NCBI RefSeq assembly: GCF_000427625.1
Contig: NZ_KE386569.1
Coordinates: 1,495,073-1,559,072 of the forward strand
DNA length: 64,000 nucleotides
Origin: Methylobacter luteus IMV-B-3098
GTDB lineage: Bacteria; Pseudomonadota; Gammaproteobacteria; Methylococcales; Methylomonadaceae
Direction: 5' to 3'
In this document: positions 9,123 through 17,768 of the stretch, in pieces
How positions within the stretch are numbered: position 1 is the first letter of the stretch
How the letters are laid out: every line of letters starts with the position of its first letter
The notes under the pieces: model-generated
Databases searched by the model: none
Told to the model about the DNA's origin: nothing
What the model saw: the letters and a program-made list of their open reading frames with translations, nothing else
Made by a program: the position numbers and the translations under genes

Positions 9123-10635
9123 GGCGTGAACTCCGCAAGGTATCGTAGCGGCTGCAATCAGCTACCGGCTCCAGGGCCAATGTCGGCGTGGATGGCGATG
9201 TGTCAGTCAACGGTTTAGGCCTAGCTGCATCAGTTAACCGGCGCATTTCATTGAGCACAATCGCGGCGCTGATGATCCCGGTTTGCAAGGTCAGGTCGCA
9301 CGCCACTTCCAGTGTCTCCAGGCCATCATCGCCTAATGACCTGGCCATCAGCAACAGATCGACAAACGCGCGATCACCTTGGTCTTGTTTGAGAATGCGG
9401 TCCCGGACCACTTTAACCGGTGCCGGCAGATCCCAGGCCTGAAACGGCGCACCATGCCGCAGTGCTCCCGGCTTTTTCTCTAATACCGGCAGGTAATGCC
9501 AGGGATCACAGACCAGCTGATCACGGCCAAAACGACGGATATGTTCGGCAATGACCTGACCTTCGGCCACCAGGCGCACACGATCGGCCGTTAAGCGCAC
9601 TGACACCACCGCATTAGCCCATTGGGCCGGCACGCTGTAGCGATTACGGTCAATACGTATCAGGCACAACTGTGAGACCCGCCGTACCTCTTCCACGTAG
9701 CCATCAAAGCTGGCCTTGACTGGCATTAACAGCGGCTGTTCTTCGGCAAAGCAATCGGCGATAGTGCGTGAAGGTTGTTCGGGATGGGGCCGTCCCGCCA
9801 ATTCCCGACAGCGTAGCGCCAGCCAGGCATTCAGGCTGGTAAAATCGGCGAATTTGGCCAAGGGCGTAAACAGCCACTCCCGGATATTACCCACCTGATT
9901 TTCCACTTGGCCTTTTTCCCAGCCCGATGCCGGCGTGCAGGCCACCGGCTCAAACAGATAGTGATTGGCCAAGGCCAGAAAACGGCGATTAAAGCGACGC
10001 TCCTTGCCGACAAAGATCGCGTCAACAACAGCCTTCAGATTATCGTAGATCATGCGTTTTGGTACGCCACCGAAGTAAGCGAACGCCTGGCGGTGTGCAT
10101 CCAGCACCATCTCCTGGGTTTCTCGCGGATAGGCGACCACGAACATCTGCCGGCTGTAGGCCAGGCGAAAGTGAGCCACTTTAATGGTCTGCGTCACACC
10201 GCCGAGCTCGACGGTTTCCTGGCTCCAATCAAACTGGCAGGTCTCGCCCGCCGGAAAGGCTAACGGTACAAAGGCTTGTTTGACGGCGGGACTGCTGACT
10301 TGCTGTTTCTTCCAACGCCTTACATGGCGTTGTACGGCCGTATAAGAGCCGCGGTACCCCTCAACCTGGAGACACTCATACAGTCGGCGGGCAGTCCGTC
10401 TCTGTTTACGCGGCAAAACCGCTTCCTGCTCCAACCAGGTGTCCAGTTGGTAATGGAATGAGCCCAGCTTGGGATAAGGCTGATGTTGGCGCTGATAAAC
10501 CGGCGCTTCAAGCGTCTTGAGATGCTTGCGGATGGTGGGGCGGGAGAGCTTAAAGGTCTTCGCCAGAGAACTGATGCTTTCTTTACCTACATGATGACGC
10601 CGTCTGAGTTCGGCAATAAGGTCCATTTCTAACAC
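9112..10635 (-). CDS. istA: IS21 transposase IstA
   Basis: 507 residues. An N-terminal helix-turn-helix ([21 protein letters not shown], about residues 18-38) precedes a DDE integrase core: Asp in FDWSQETV, Asp in IYDNLKAVV, and Glu in [12 protein letters not shown]. The C-terminal part (residues about 320-400) has the usual beta-barrel-like region. Length and motifs fit full-length IstA. The gene begins about 100 bases inside the right end of the element. Confidence 0.93.
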   Translation of the reverse strand: MLEMDLIAELRRRHHVGKESISSLAKTFKLSRPTIRKHLKTLEAPVYQRQHQPYPKLGSFHYQLDTWLEQEAVLPRKQRRTARRLYECLQVEGYRGSYTAVQRHVRRWKKQQVSSPAVKQAFVPLAFPAGETCQFDWSQETVELGGVTQTIKVAHFRLAYSRQMFVVAYPRETQEMVLDAHRQAFAYFGGVPKRMIYDNLKAVVDAIFVGKERRFNRRFLALANHYLFEPVACTPASGWEKGQVENQVGNIREWLFTPLAKFADFTSLNAWLALRCRELAGRPHPEQPSRTIADCFAEEQPLLMPVKASFDGYVEEVRRVSQLCLIRIDRNRYSVPAQWANAVVSVRLTADRVRLVAEGQVIAEHIRRFGRDQLVCDPWHYLPVLEKKPGALRHGAPFQAWDLPAPVKVVRDRILKQDQGDRAFVDLLLMARSLGDDGLETLEVACDLTLQTGIISAAIVLNEMRRLTDAARPKPLTDTSPSTPTLALEPVADCSRYDTLRSSRHVH

Positions 10636-10747
10636 TCCAGGATGCTCCGGTCAAAAACCGGTCATTAAATAACCTGGGGTGGAAACTTTTCAACGCTCTT
10701 TTCCCCAGGGCCCTGGAAAGTTTTGCACGCTTTTTAACAGGAAGAGA

Positions 10748-11244
10748 TCTATGGTGAGACCCGCCAACAACGTTGCTGGATGCACAAGACCCTGAATATT
10801 CTGAATTGCCTGCCGAAGTCCAGTCAGGCCAAAGCCAAGCAGGCACTCCATGAGATTTGGCAAGCTGAGACCAAGGAGGCGGCGGAAAAAGCCTTTGACT
10901 TGTTCGTTCAAACCTATGAGGCCAAATACCCAAAGGCAACACAGTGCCTGCAGAAAGACCGGGAGGAATTATTGGCGTTTTACGATTTTCCAGCTCAGCA
11001 CTGGCAAAGCCTGCGAACCACCAACCCGATCGAGTCTACCTTTGGGACTATCCGTCACAGAACCAAGCGATCCAAGGGGTGCCTGACGCGTGATGGCATG
11101 CTGCAGATGATGTTCAAATTGGCGCAATGCGCGGAGAAAAACTGGCGGCGTCAGCGAGGGTTTGATTACCTGGCGAAAGTGATTGACGGAGTGAAATTTA
11201 ACGATGGTATTGAGGCAATAGAATCAGATCAGATCGCCGCTTGA
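10748..11244 (+). pseudogene. IS256 transposase, 3' part
   Basis: Continuation of the IS256 transposase after the IS21 insertion. It includes the conserved QRCWMHKTLNILNCLP and the third catalytic residue, Glu in TTNPIESTFGTIRHRT. It ends 35 bases before the right end of the IS256 element. It has no start of its own and is only meaningful when joined to 7558-8308. Confidence 0.9.
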
Positions 11245-11279
11245 TTCAGGCCCTTGAACACCAGATTTGACAATATCTC

Positions 11280-13205
11280 AGCGAGTAAACCGTTATATTG
11301 ATTAGCTAAACTAATGGCTCTAAAGGTTGGGCAGATGTGGTTCTGTTGATAAAAATGCTGTGCATAATCTAAGCATAAGGTACGAAACAAGCATTGATCA
11401 TATTGTCCAGTTAATGCTGCTTCCAAATAACCAAAATATGAATCAAAGTGCGTAGCGATTTGATCAACACTGATATCCGTCAGAACGCTTTCTATTTCAT
11501 GAAGCTCAGGGATTCTATTGTAATCACTATAGTATCTTTGTAATGCCTCAATAGCTTGCATGCGTGATTTTAGGCGATACTGTAATTCCTCTATTAGCTG
11601 TAAAACTTGCGCTGCGGACTGACTATAATTCACTTCCAACGATGAGTTATGTAAGATTTCATTTTTACCAGATGTCGGTTCCCAATTATCTTTTTCAATT
11701 GGAATTCTGTTTACTTTCTTACTAAGTTCATGGACTTCATTCAAACGCTCTAATGACCCAACAAAATCCAATACATGAACATACTCTTTGTTTGGTGTTT
11801 TACGTAAGCCCCTACCTAACTGTTGCAACCATACCGTATGAGATCCTGTATAACGCATAAAGACCAGAAGATTAGTTTCTGGAATATCAACACCTTCATT
11901 AAACAAGTCGCGCACTAAAATATAGCGATAACTACCTTCACGAAAATCACGAATATTTTGCCAGCGTTGCTGATCATTCATTCTTGAATGGACGAAAGTT
12001 GCGCTACCGGCGGGGAAAAATTGAATAAGATAGTTCATATGCGCGATACTGCGACAAAAGACAATGCCTTTAACATTAGGGATTTGTTTGTCTTGTATCG
12101 TTTGCTCTATTATGCGAACAACTTCCTCGTCTTTTTTATGCAGAAACAGGCGCTTGTCTAAGTCACTAATTGACATGCCACGATCAAGTTGATCTATACG
12201 AGATTGATCCAAATCATCGAGCAGAACTAAATATTTCGGGAATGCTAATTTATTATGGCGCAATGCCCATGCTAAATCGTATTTACCAACATGCCCTGCT
12301 GAACCACCAAAAAATGCTAATACATCTTTATTGTCTTCACGAAAAGGCGTAGCGGTAAGACCTACCAGTAATTTAGGACGAAAATGTTCAACGACAGTGG
12401 CATAAGTTATAGCGGGAGTATGATGGGCTTCATCAACCACAACCACATCAAATGTTTCTTTTTCCAGTAAAGTTATTTTGCTAAATAGTGTATCGAAACT
12501 ACCGAAAACAAAGTCAGTATCTTCTGGATCTGCACCACCAAAACAAGCAGAAAATGAGTAAGTGCCAATGCCAAACACGTTTTTAAAAGCGGTCACAGAC
12601 TGCAATAGAATTTCAACTTGATGTGCTAAAAATAGCACACGCCTAGCCTGGCCTTGTTGCAATATCTGTTTAAGTAAGTGAGCAACCGTATAAGTTTTAC
12701 CTAAGCCTGTTGCCATCTCAATCAATAAACGGCCTTTGCCTTCGTTAAAACGTTTCAAACTTTCTTGAATAACAGTTTCTTGATATTTTCTAGGTTTAAT
12801 TTCGCGCCCAATTTCAGAATGCTTTTGGATCCATAAGTTCTGCAAACCATCACGATCAATTAGCTCAACGCCAAGCCTTAAAGCTCGAACTTTTACTTCT
12901 GAAGTGAAATAAGAATTTGTTACTAAAATCATATTAGTGACATTGGCAAGTTTAGCGCCTGTCACTAACTGATTTAAAGATTTAACATCAACAGTTATTC
13001 CTGCTGCTCGCTGTTTAACCTCGATAGCAAATTTACGCTTGTTTTTATAGGCAAAAATATCGACACCACCATCACCATGCTGAAATTCTTGGCCAACTTT
13101 GGTAATGATTGCATCGCTCCAGCCAGCAGCAACAAACACATCACGGACGAATATTTCAAAATCAGACGGAGAAAGGGAATCAACTTTTTTGAAGTCAGAA
13201 ATCAT
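11280..13205 (-). pseudogene. Mrr-like nuclease / DEAH helicase, IS-disrupted (5' part)
   Basis: The first 642 codons of an apparent restriction-type helicase. Residues about 10-120 are an Mrr-like endonuclease domain: Asp49 in GDGGVDIF, Glu62 and Lys64 in AIEVK form the PD-(D/E)xK core. The superfamily 2 helicase follows: Walker A ATGLGKT at 165-171, DEAH at 258-261, TATPF, and QQLGRGLRK as motif VI. The IS256 insertion removes the last 103 residues. The remaining frame would run 51 bases into the IS and stop at 11229, giving a 658-residue protein that could still fold in its catalytic parts. Intact length would have been 745. An IS1595 element lies 5 bases behind the ATG. Confidence 0.85.
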
Positions 13206-13217
13206 ATATTTTTATTT

Positions 13218-14248
13218 GGCTCTTATTGGATTCCAGGGAGATACCCAACCATTGCTGAAAGCTTGAATTTGAGGTTCAGTATCCCCAGATAGGACGGATG
13301 ATTACCTTACCTCAACTATTAGACAATGCCAAATGCTTTGAAACGATTCGCGTCCTGCGCTGGCCGGATAAAGTCTCTTGTCCCCATTGCGGCTCAGAAG
13401 CCATAATCAAGCAGGGCAAGGATGATACCCAGTCTGAAAGGCAGCGTTACAGCTGCAAGGCCTGTCAGCGCAAATTCGACGATTTAACCGGTACGATTTT
13501 CGCGGGTCACCATCAACCCTTGAAGATCTGGGTGCTGTGCTTGTATTTTATGGGCTTGAACTTATCGAACGCGCAGATTGCCCGTGAGCTGGATTTAAAT
13601 GAAACGGACGTTCAGCCAATGACCCAGCAGTTGCGGTCAGGGATCGTCAGCAAAAGACCAGTGGTGGTGCTGGAAGGCGAAGTCGAATGCGACGAAGTTT
13701 ATGTGGTAGCCGGGCATAAAGGCCAACCGGAAGCCGTAAAAAAAAGGCCGAAAAGGTCGGCGTAACCGCTTAAAAGGTGCGCGTGGACGCGGTACGCTGG
13801 CCAAGGAAAAGCCGCCGATATTGGGCATGATTCAACGCGGCGGACCAGTGGTCATTCAGATGCTGGACAATGTTCAGCAAACGACCATCCAGCCTGTGAT
13901 TCAAAGCACCATAGCGCCGGGTACGCTCATTTACACCGATGAATATGCGATTTATGACCGCCTGGAGTCATGGGGATACGCGCGAAAAAGCGTTTGCCAT
14001 GGTGCCGGGGAATATGCGCGCGATGAGGACGGTGATGGGTTTTATGAAGTGCATGTGAACACAATGGAAGGGTTTTGGTCGCTGCTGCGTTCCTGGTTAC
14101 GCCCGCATCGCGGGATTTCTCAAGCGCATCTGCCCATTTATTTAGGCTTTTTCGAGTTTGTCCATAACGCCAGAAAACGCGGTAAAGCGTTATTAAGTTC
14201 TCTGTTGGAGCTGATTATCAGCTAACTCCCTGGAATCCATTATGAGCC
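13218..14248 (+). mobile_element. IS1595-family insertion sequence
   Basis: Inverted repeats of 23 bases with two mismatches mark the ends: GGCTCTTATTGGATTCC at 13218 and its complement ending ...GGAATCCATTATGAGCC at 14248. The 8-bp repeat TTTTATTT flanks it on both sides (13210-13217 and 14249-14256), the usual IS1595 target-duplication length. It landed between the helicase start codon and its upstream region, so it separates that gene from its original promoter. Confidence 0.9.
13298..14225 (+). pseudogene. IS1595 transposase, split by a +1 frameshift in an A8 run
   Basis: The first part (13298-13765) has the zinc ribbon CPHCGSE...CKACQRKF and the first catalytic Asp in EVECDEVYV. The second part (from about 13746 in the next frame, ending 14225) has Asp in IYTDEYAIYD and the NTMEGFWSLLRSWLRPHRG block. 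The frames meet at eight A residues, 13738-13745; seven would give a continuous VKKGRKGRRNRLK. It may be a true mutation, a read error, or a site of transcriptional slippage. Confidence 0.85.
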
Positions 14249-14256
14249 TTTTATTT

Positions 14257-14788
14257 TTATAGGAGCTTACGCATAGTCCTTGAGGGATGTAACCTTAACC
14301 TAGCATCTTATTAACGCTAAACTTAAGAATTTTAACAACAAATAAATACAAATACCTAAATACTTGGGAACAGAAATCTAAATACTAAATATTTATTAGC
14401 TAGTACGATTTTTGTCTAAGCTATTTGGTCAGTGGATATGGTAAAAAATAGAATAATCTTATTGATGCGAGCATACGAACGTTTCTAAGCGTGTAAAATA
14501 AACATACTTCATGGCTATGTTAAAAAGTGTGTAATGTTTGTGTAAGTGTCGTTACACGCATTCGACTCAACAGTCACGCGGCTTGCAAGCATTTTGTGTA
14601 ACAATGTAACACGTATAACCTTAAGTGTTTCTCTATCAAGATCAGTAGGAAATATTAATATTAGAAAAAAATAGGTATATCACATTACATATATTACACA
14701 ATATATCTCTATCCCTTATGGCTGTAAGGCTCAGCGTGTGTAATAGTCCTTTACACAACCACTACACACGCTATGCACTGTTAGAAAT
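14257..14788. repeat. AT-rich intergenic region with repeated GTGTAA/TTACAC motifs
   Basis: About 530 bases without a gene, between the IS1595 element and the DUF3987 gene. From 14527 to 14770 the motif GTGTAA or its complement TTACAC recurs in both orientations: 14529-14534, 14540-14545, 14552-14557, about 14597-14601, about 14694-14699, about 14738-14743, 14751-14756, plus near matches (TGTAACACG at about 14605, CTACACACG at about 14762). Such a cluster next to a replication-type gene looks like iterons or protein-binding sites. The upstream part (14257-14520) shows nothing definite. Confidence 0.5.
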
Positions 14789-16306
14789 TTATTGACCTAA
14801 CGAATACTTATCAACCCCGCTTTCATTGCTTATAATCAATAATCCAGCTTCTACCATTTCCGTTAGTGTTGCACGAACAGCTTTTGTCTTATTCCCCGTT
14901 AAGTTCTTAAAAGGTAATGTTCCGCGCATTGAGTTACTAATTTCTCGGAAAGTGAGAAGTCTTGGACGTTTCTCAAAATATCTTAAGATAGCAACATATT
15001 CTGCTTTTTGACCAATTATCCCTTTATCAATACAGAGCTTTAAATTAGCTTCCAGCATGGAATTAGCAATGTTTATGGCTGATTCAACATGCTTGATAGC
15101 TATAGTTTCGCTCTCTTGACTATCTAAGATATGTAAATTAGCCGCTATTTTCATGATCTGTATATTGATCTTTCCTGCCGCGCCTCTTAATGATATATGA
15201 GAATATTTACCACCATCAGCTAAATGTAATTCGATGGTGTTTCTGTATTCATTAATTAAAGCATGTCCATCCTTGCAGATCTTTAAGCTAATCAAATTAC
15301 TGTATTCTTTTTTATTAGCTAGAACCTCTTTACCCAAGACTTCACAAATCGACTTATATCTAGCAAGTAAGTCAGTATTGATAGATGTTTCTATCGTATG
15401 ATCTCGTGTACCTAATTTATGCTGTTCTGAGAGCAATAAGAATCGTTCACTTAAACCTGTTCCATTGGACTGCTTGAGTATTGTTTCAATGCTTCCTGGT
15501 TGGGCAAATAAGACGGCTGAACCTACAACATGACCGCTATAACCATCACGACTCACTCGCAAAGAAGCTACATAGCCACCATCAAAACCATTAAGCAATA
15601 AATCATTGTTGCTGACCTTACCTTCGCCATAATTAAGTCCCAGCATTGAGTTAGCTAATCCCTGTTCACTGGCTATAGCACTAAAAAAACCATGAGTATG
15701 TTTCAAGGTTTCTTCTAACGCTTCGGGTGTAGAGTTAGTTACGAAAAATGGATGCTGTTTCTTTGATAACTGATCAAGTTCATCTTGCTCTTCCTCGGTA
15801 CACTCTTTCTTTCTTCTCAATGTAGCCAGTTTAGCTCTAATTTCTTTGAAATATTCATCTTGGGCTTTATTGAATGGATCTTGGAATATTGAATTGGAGC
15901 GTGATTTCCCTGTACCACTAGGTTGTTCTGCTACAACATATAAACCAATAGGTAATGAGCCATTATGCTGATAGTCCACCTTGTACTTTCTGCAAGCGAT
16001 AGAGCTAAACACACCTAATCCGGTTAAGAAGGTAGTGTGTTCTGGTAGATGTGTAGCTTTAGCAACATCAACGGCAAGTTTTTTTAGTAAATGGGAATCA
16101 TCAATAAACTGTAAGAATTCAACAGAACAATGATGCTGCTCACTATCTAAAACAGCATTGTAGTTCTGGGATGGTTTACTAGGTAAAGTATCTTTATCTT
16201 TAGTTATTTCTAGTTGGGGCTCCGCTTCTATGTGAGCTTCTTCAACTTGTTGTTCAGGTTCAAGATGTAGTTTCTCTTCAGTTAATTGTTTATCTCTACT
16301 GTTCAT
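14789..16306 (-). CDS. DUF3987 (YfjI-like) primase/helicase-associated protein of the island
   Basis: 505 residues from the ATG at 16306, chosen over ATGs at 16324 and 16372 because AAGGA lies 8 bases before it. After a charged, Glu-rich N-terminus (to about residue 60), a DUF3987 core follows with a P-loop-like VAEQPSGTGKSRS and the conserved ASEQGLAN...GFDGGY blocks; the C-terminus has a winged-helix-like part (RYFEKRPRLLTFREISNSM). Proteins of this family are common in P4-like satellites and ssrA/tRNA islands, where a role in replication is suspected. It lies downstream of the AlpA gene. Function is not established. Confidence 0.75.
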   Translation of the reverse strand: MNSRDKQLTEEKLHLEPEQQVEEAHIEAEPQLEITKDKDTLPSKPSQNYNAVLDSEQHHCSVEFLQFIDDSHLLKKLAVDVAKATHLPEHTTFLTGLGVFSSIACRKYKVDYQHNGSLPIGLYVVAEQPSGTGKSRSNSIFQDPFNKAQDEYFKEIRAKLATLRRKKECTEEEQDELDQLSKKQHPFFVTNSTPEALEETLKHTHGFFSAIASEQGLANSMLGLNYGEGKVSNNDLLLNGFDGGYVASLRVSRDGYSGHVVGSAVLFAQPGSIETILKQSNGTGLSERFLLLSEQHKLGTRDHTIETSINTDLLARYKSICEVLGKEVLANKKEYSNLISLKICKDGHALINEYRNTIELHLADGGKYSHISLRGAAGKINIQIMKIAANLHILDSQESETIAIKHVESAINIANSMLEANLKLCIDKGIIGQKAEYVAILRYFEKRPRLLTFREISNSMRGTLPFKNLTGNKTKAVRATLTEMVEAGLLIISNESGVDKYSLGQ

Positions 16307-16393
16307 GCTAGTTTCCTTAGGCATGAATCCACCGCAAGTAATCCTACAAAGTACGCTATAATGCGCTTGCACATTTGAGGTATTAAATAAGGG

Positions 16394-16428
16394 AAACCCA
16401 TAGCCTATTAATAGTAAGTTATGGGTTT
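16394..16428. terminator. Hairpin between alpA and the DUF3987 gene
   Basis: AAACCCATA at 16394-16402 pairs with TATGGGTTT at 16420-16428 and is followed on the plus strand by a run of T. On the minus strand, where the neighbouring genes are read, the T-run is poor, so it may only attenuate transcription from alpA into the DUF3987 gene. Confidence 0.4.
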
Positions 16429-16430
16429 TT

Positions 16431-16661
16431 TTATGCTTGATTGATTGAAGTGATCAGGTCTCGAATATCTTCCACACGCCAAGCCGTTGTTCGTTCTCCA
16501 AGTTTTACTGGCTTGGGATATTTGCCCGACTTCACGCCATTTAAAAATGATGTTCGGCTTATGGGAATAAGGGCGGGAGTACTGGTTTTTTTGTTGCCTA
16601 CGATTTGCCAGATTCTTAAGAATCCGGTTTCAGGTAGTTGATAGTTTGTTGTTGTATTCAT
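16431..16661 (-). CDS. AlpA-like helix-turn-helix regulator
   Basis: 76 residues with the MerR-like HTH layout of AlpA/excisionase-type proteins: FLRIWQIVG...LIPISRTSFLNGVKSGKYPKPVKLGERTTAWRVEDIRDLI. The YPKPVKLG...AWR core is highly typical. In P4-like islands such proteins activate the integrase gene or act as excisionases. Its position between integrase and DUF3987 is the usual one. The repeated GCAGTAAC sites before the integrase could be its targets, which is inference. Confidence 0.85.
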   Translation of the reverse strand: MNTTTNYQLPETGFLRIWQIVGNKKTSTPALIPISRTSFLNGVKSGKYPKPVKLGERTTAWRVEDIRDLITSINQA

Positions 16662-16747
16662 GTTTCACCTTATCAAATAATTGAATAAGGTTAAGCATTG
16701 TAGGCATTTTTTTTGCTGTTTGAAGAGATGGAATTTGAGGTAATTCG

Positions 16748-16782
16748 TTCCGGTATGATTTAAGCCTTCTTACATACCGGAA
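16748..16782. terminator. 10-bp inverted repeat downstream of the DUF6387-like gene
   Basis: TTCCGGTATG at 16748-16757 and its exact complement CATACCGGAA at 16773-16782 enclose a 15-base loop, five bases past the stop of the minus-strand gene at 16788. It could terminate that transcript, although no T-run follows on the minus strand. It could equally be an operator near the alpA promoter. Confidence 0.4.
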
Positions 16783-16787
16783 TGGTT

Positions 16788-17660
16788 TTAGGCTTTTTTC
16801 ATTCCAGTTGTTTTTTCAAAGAGGGACTGTGCTGATAGTGCTTCATATATCTTGTTTTTGATCAAATGATCTGCTTCTGGCTTGGTGACTTTACGTAATC
16901 GCTCAACTCTATCGACATTATACTCTTCAGGAAAAATTAACCCCGCCATTTTATTTTGAGTAATTTTTTTTCCTTCTAATCTGGATATAAACATTAAATC
17001 AAGGTATGGAATAATGCTAAATTTAATCCAATAATCAAAATCTGCCTGCTTAAATAACTTTTCTGGGCTTTGATGTTTAACCTCTTTTCGATAATTTGTT
17101 AGCCAATGGTTAAAGTCTTCTTTGATTTGCTCATCAGTTGCATATAGATCAATCGCCACATATGCTAGATGATGGGAAGTATTCCACCCTTGCCTGACAT
17201 TAATATCGTGTGAAGTCGAGGCAATTTTTGTTAAATTTTTATCTGGAATAAGATCTGAATCACTGTCAAAGCATCTAGCATCATACTCAGCCACATGCCT
17301 GCAAGCCTCCCACACTTGTGGAAGATCATCATCTACCAGTAGAGCTAGTTCATAAGAAGAAAGGCTATTAACAGAGGTTGTTGAAAATGGATCGCCTTTT
17401 AATATTGAATTAACTTTATAATCCAAGCCAATATTGTTGGTTCCGTTATATACAATGCCTTTCCTTAATTTTGCTGCTCTTGGCAACAAGAAGGGATAAG
17501 GAATTCTGGTGTCCATCCACCAAGGACAATCACGTTCAGTCATGCCGTAATGATTAGCATAACGAGCACCCAGCACATTTGCCCATCCATCAATTGACAG
17601 TGTTTTTAACACTTCATAATTCTTTATATCAAACCAGCTAGTATCAAGCTCTTCAGCCAT
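16788..17660 (-). CDS. DUF6387-like hypothetical protein
   Basis: 290 residues, soluble, with no signal peptide or membrane helix. The opening (TSWFDIKNYEVLKTLSIDGWANVLGAR) and the block ADFDYWIKFSIIPYLDLMFISRLEGKKITQNKMAGLIFP match my memory of DUF6387 proteins, which are found almost only beside P4-type integrases. No catalytic motif can be named. It sits 108 bases downstream of the integrase on the same strand. The role is unknown, possibly in island maintenance or defence. Confidence 0.6.
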   Translation of the reverse strand: MAEELDTSWFDIKNYEVLKTLSIDGWANVLGARYANHYGMTERDCPWWMDTRIPYPFLLPRAAKLRKGIVYNGTNNIGLDYKVNSILKGDPFSTTSVNSLSSYELALLVDDDLPQVWEACRHVAEYDARCFDSDSDLIPDKNLTKIASTSHDINVRQGWNTSHHLAYVAIDLYATDEQIKEDFNHWLTNYRKEVKHQSPEKLFKQADFDYWIKFSIIPYLDLMFISRLEGKKITQNKMAGLIFPEEYNVDRVERLRKVTKPEADHLIKNKIYEALSAQSLFEKTTGMKKA

Positions 17661-17768
17661 TAGTAATACCTAGTTAAAGTGAAAACATTAGTAGAGAAAT
17701 AATCGGAAATAGGGAATGAATTCCGTCTATTACCCATAAAGCAATCCGATTAAATTGATTAGATTAGC

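Larger units (their letters stand above)
8309..10739 (-). mobile_element. IS21-family insertion sequence inside the IS256 transposase gene
   Basis: The element begins with TG at 8309 and ends with CA at 10739. The direct repeat GGAAGAGA flanks it (8301-8308 and 10740-10747). Both ends have two subterminal copies of a motif like AAAGAGCGTTGAAAANTTTC (left about 8313-8360; right, inverted, about 10684-10735), the multiple transposase-binding sites expected in this family. It contains istA and istB in that order on the minus strand. Both genes look intact, so it may be active and is probably the younger insertion. Confidence 0.93.
7458..11279 (+). mobile_element. IS256-family insertion sequence, itself interrupted by IS21
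   Basis: Both ends carry a matching imperfect inverted repeat: the left end starts GAGTTATAACTGAATCTGG and the right end, read inward, GAGATATTGTCAAATCTGG, continuing to a shared AAGCGGCG. The 9-bp sequence AGCGAGTAA flanks it directly on both sides (7449-7457 and 11280-11288), a clean target duplication. It sits inside the helicase gene. Its transposase is split by the IS21-family element at 8309-10739, so the element should be unable to move by itself. Confidence 0.9.
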
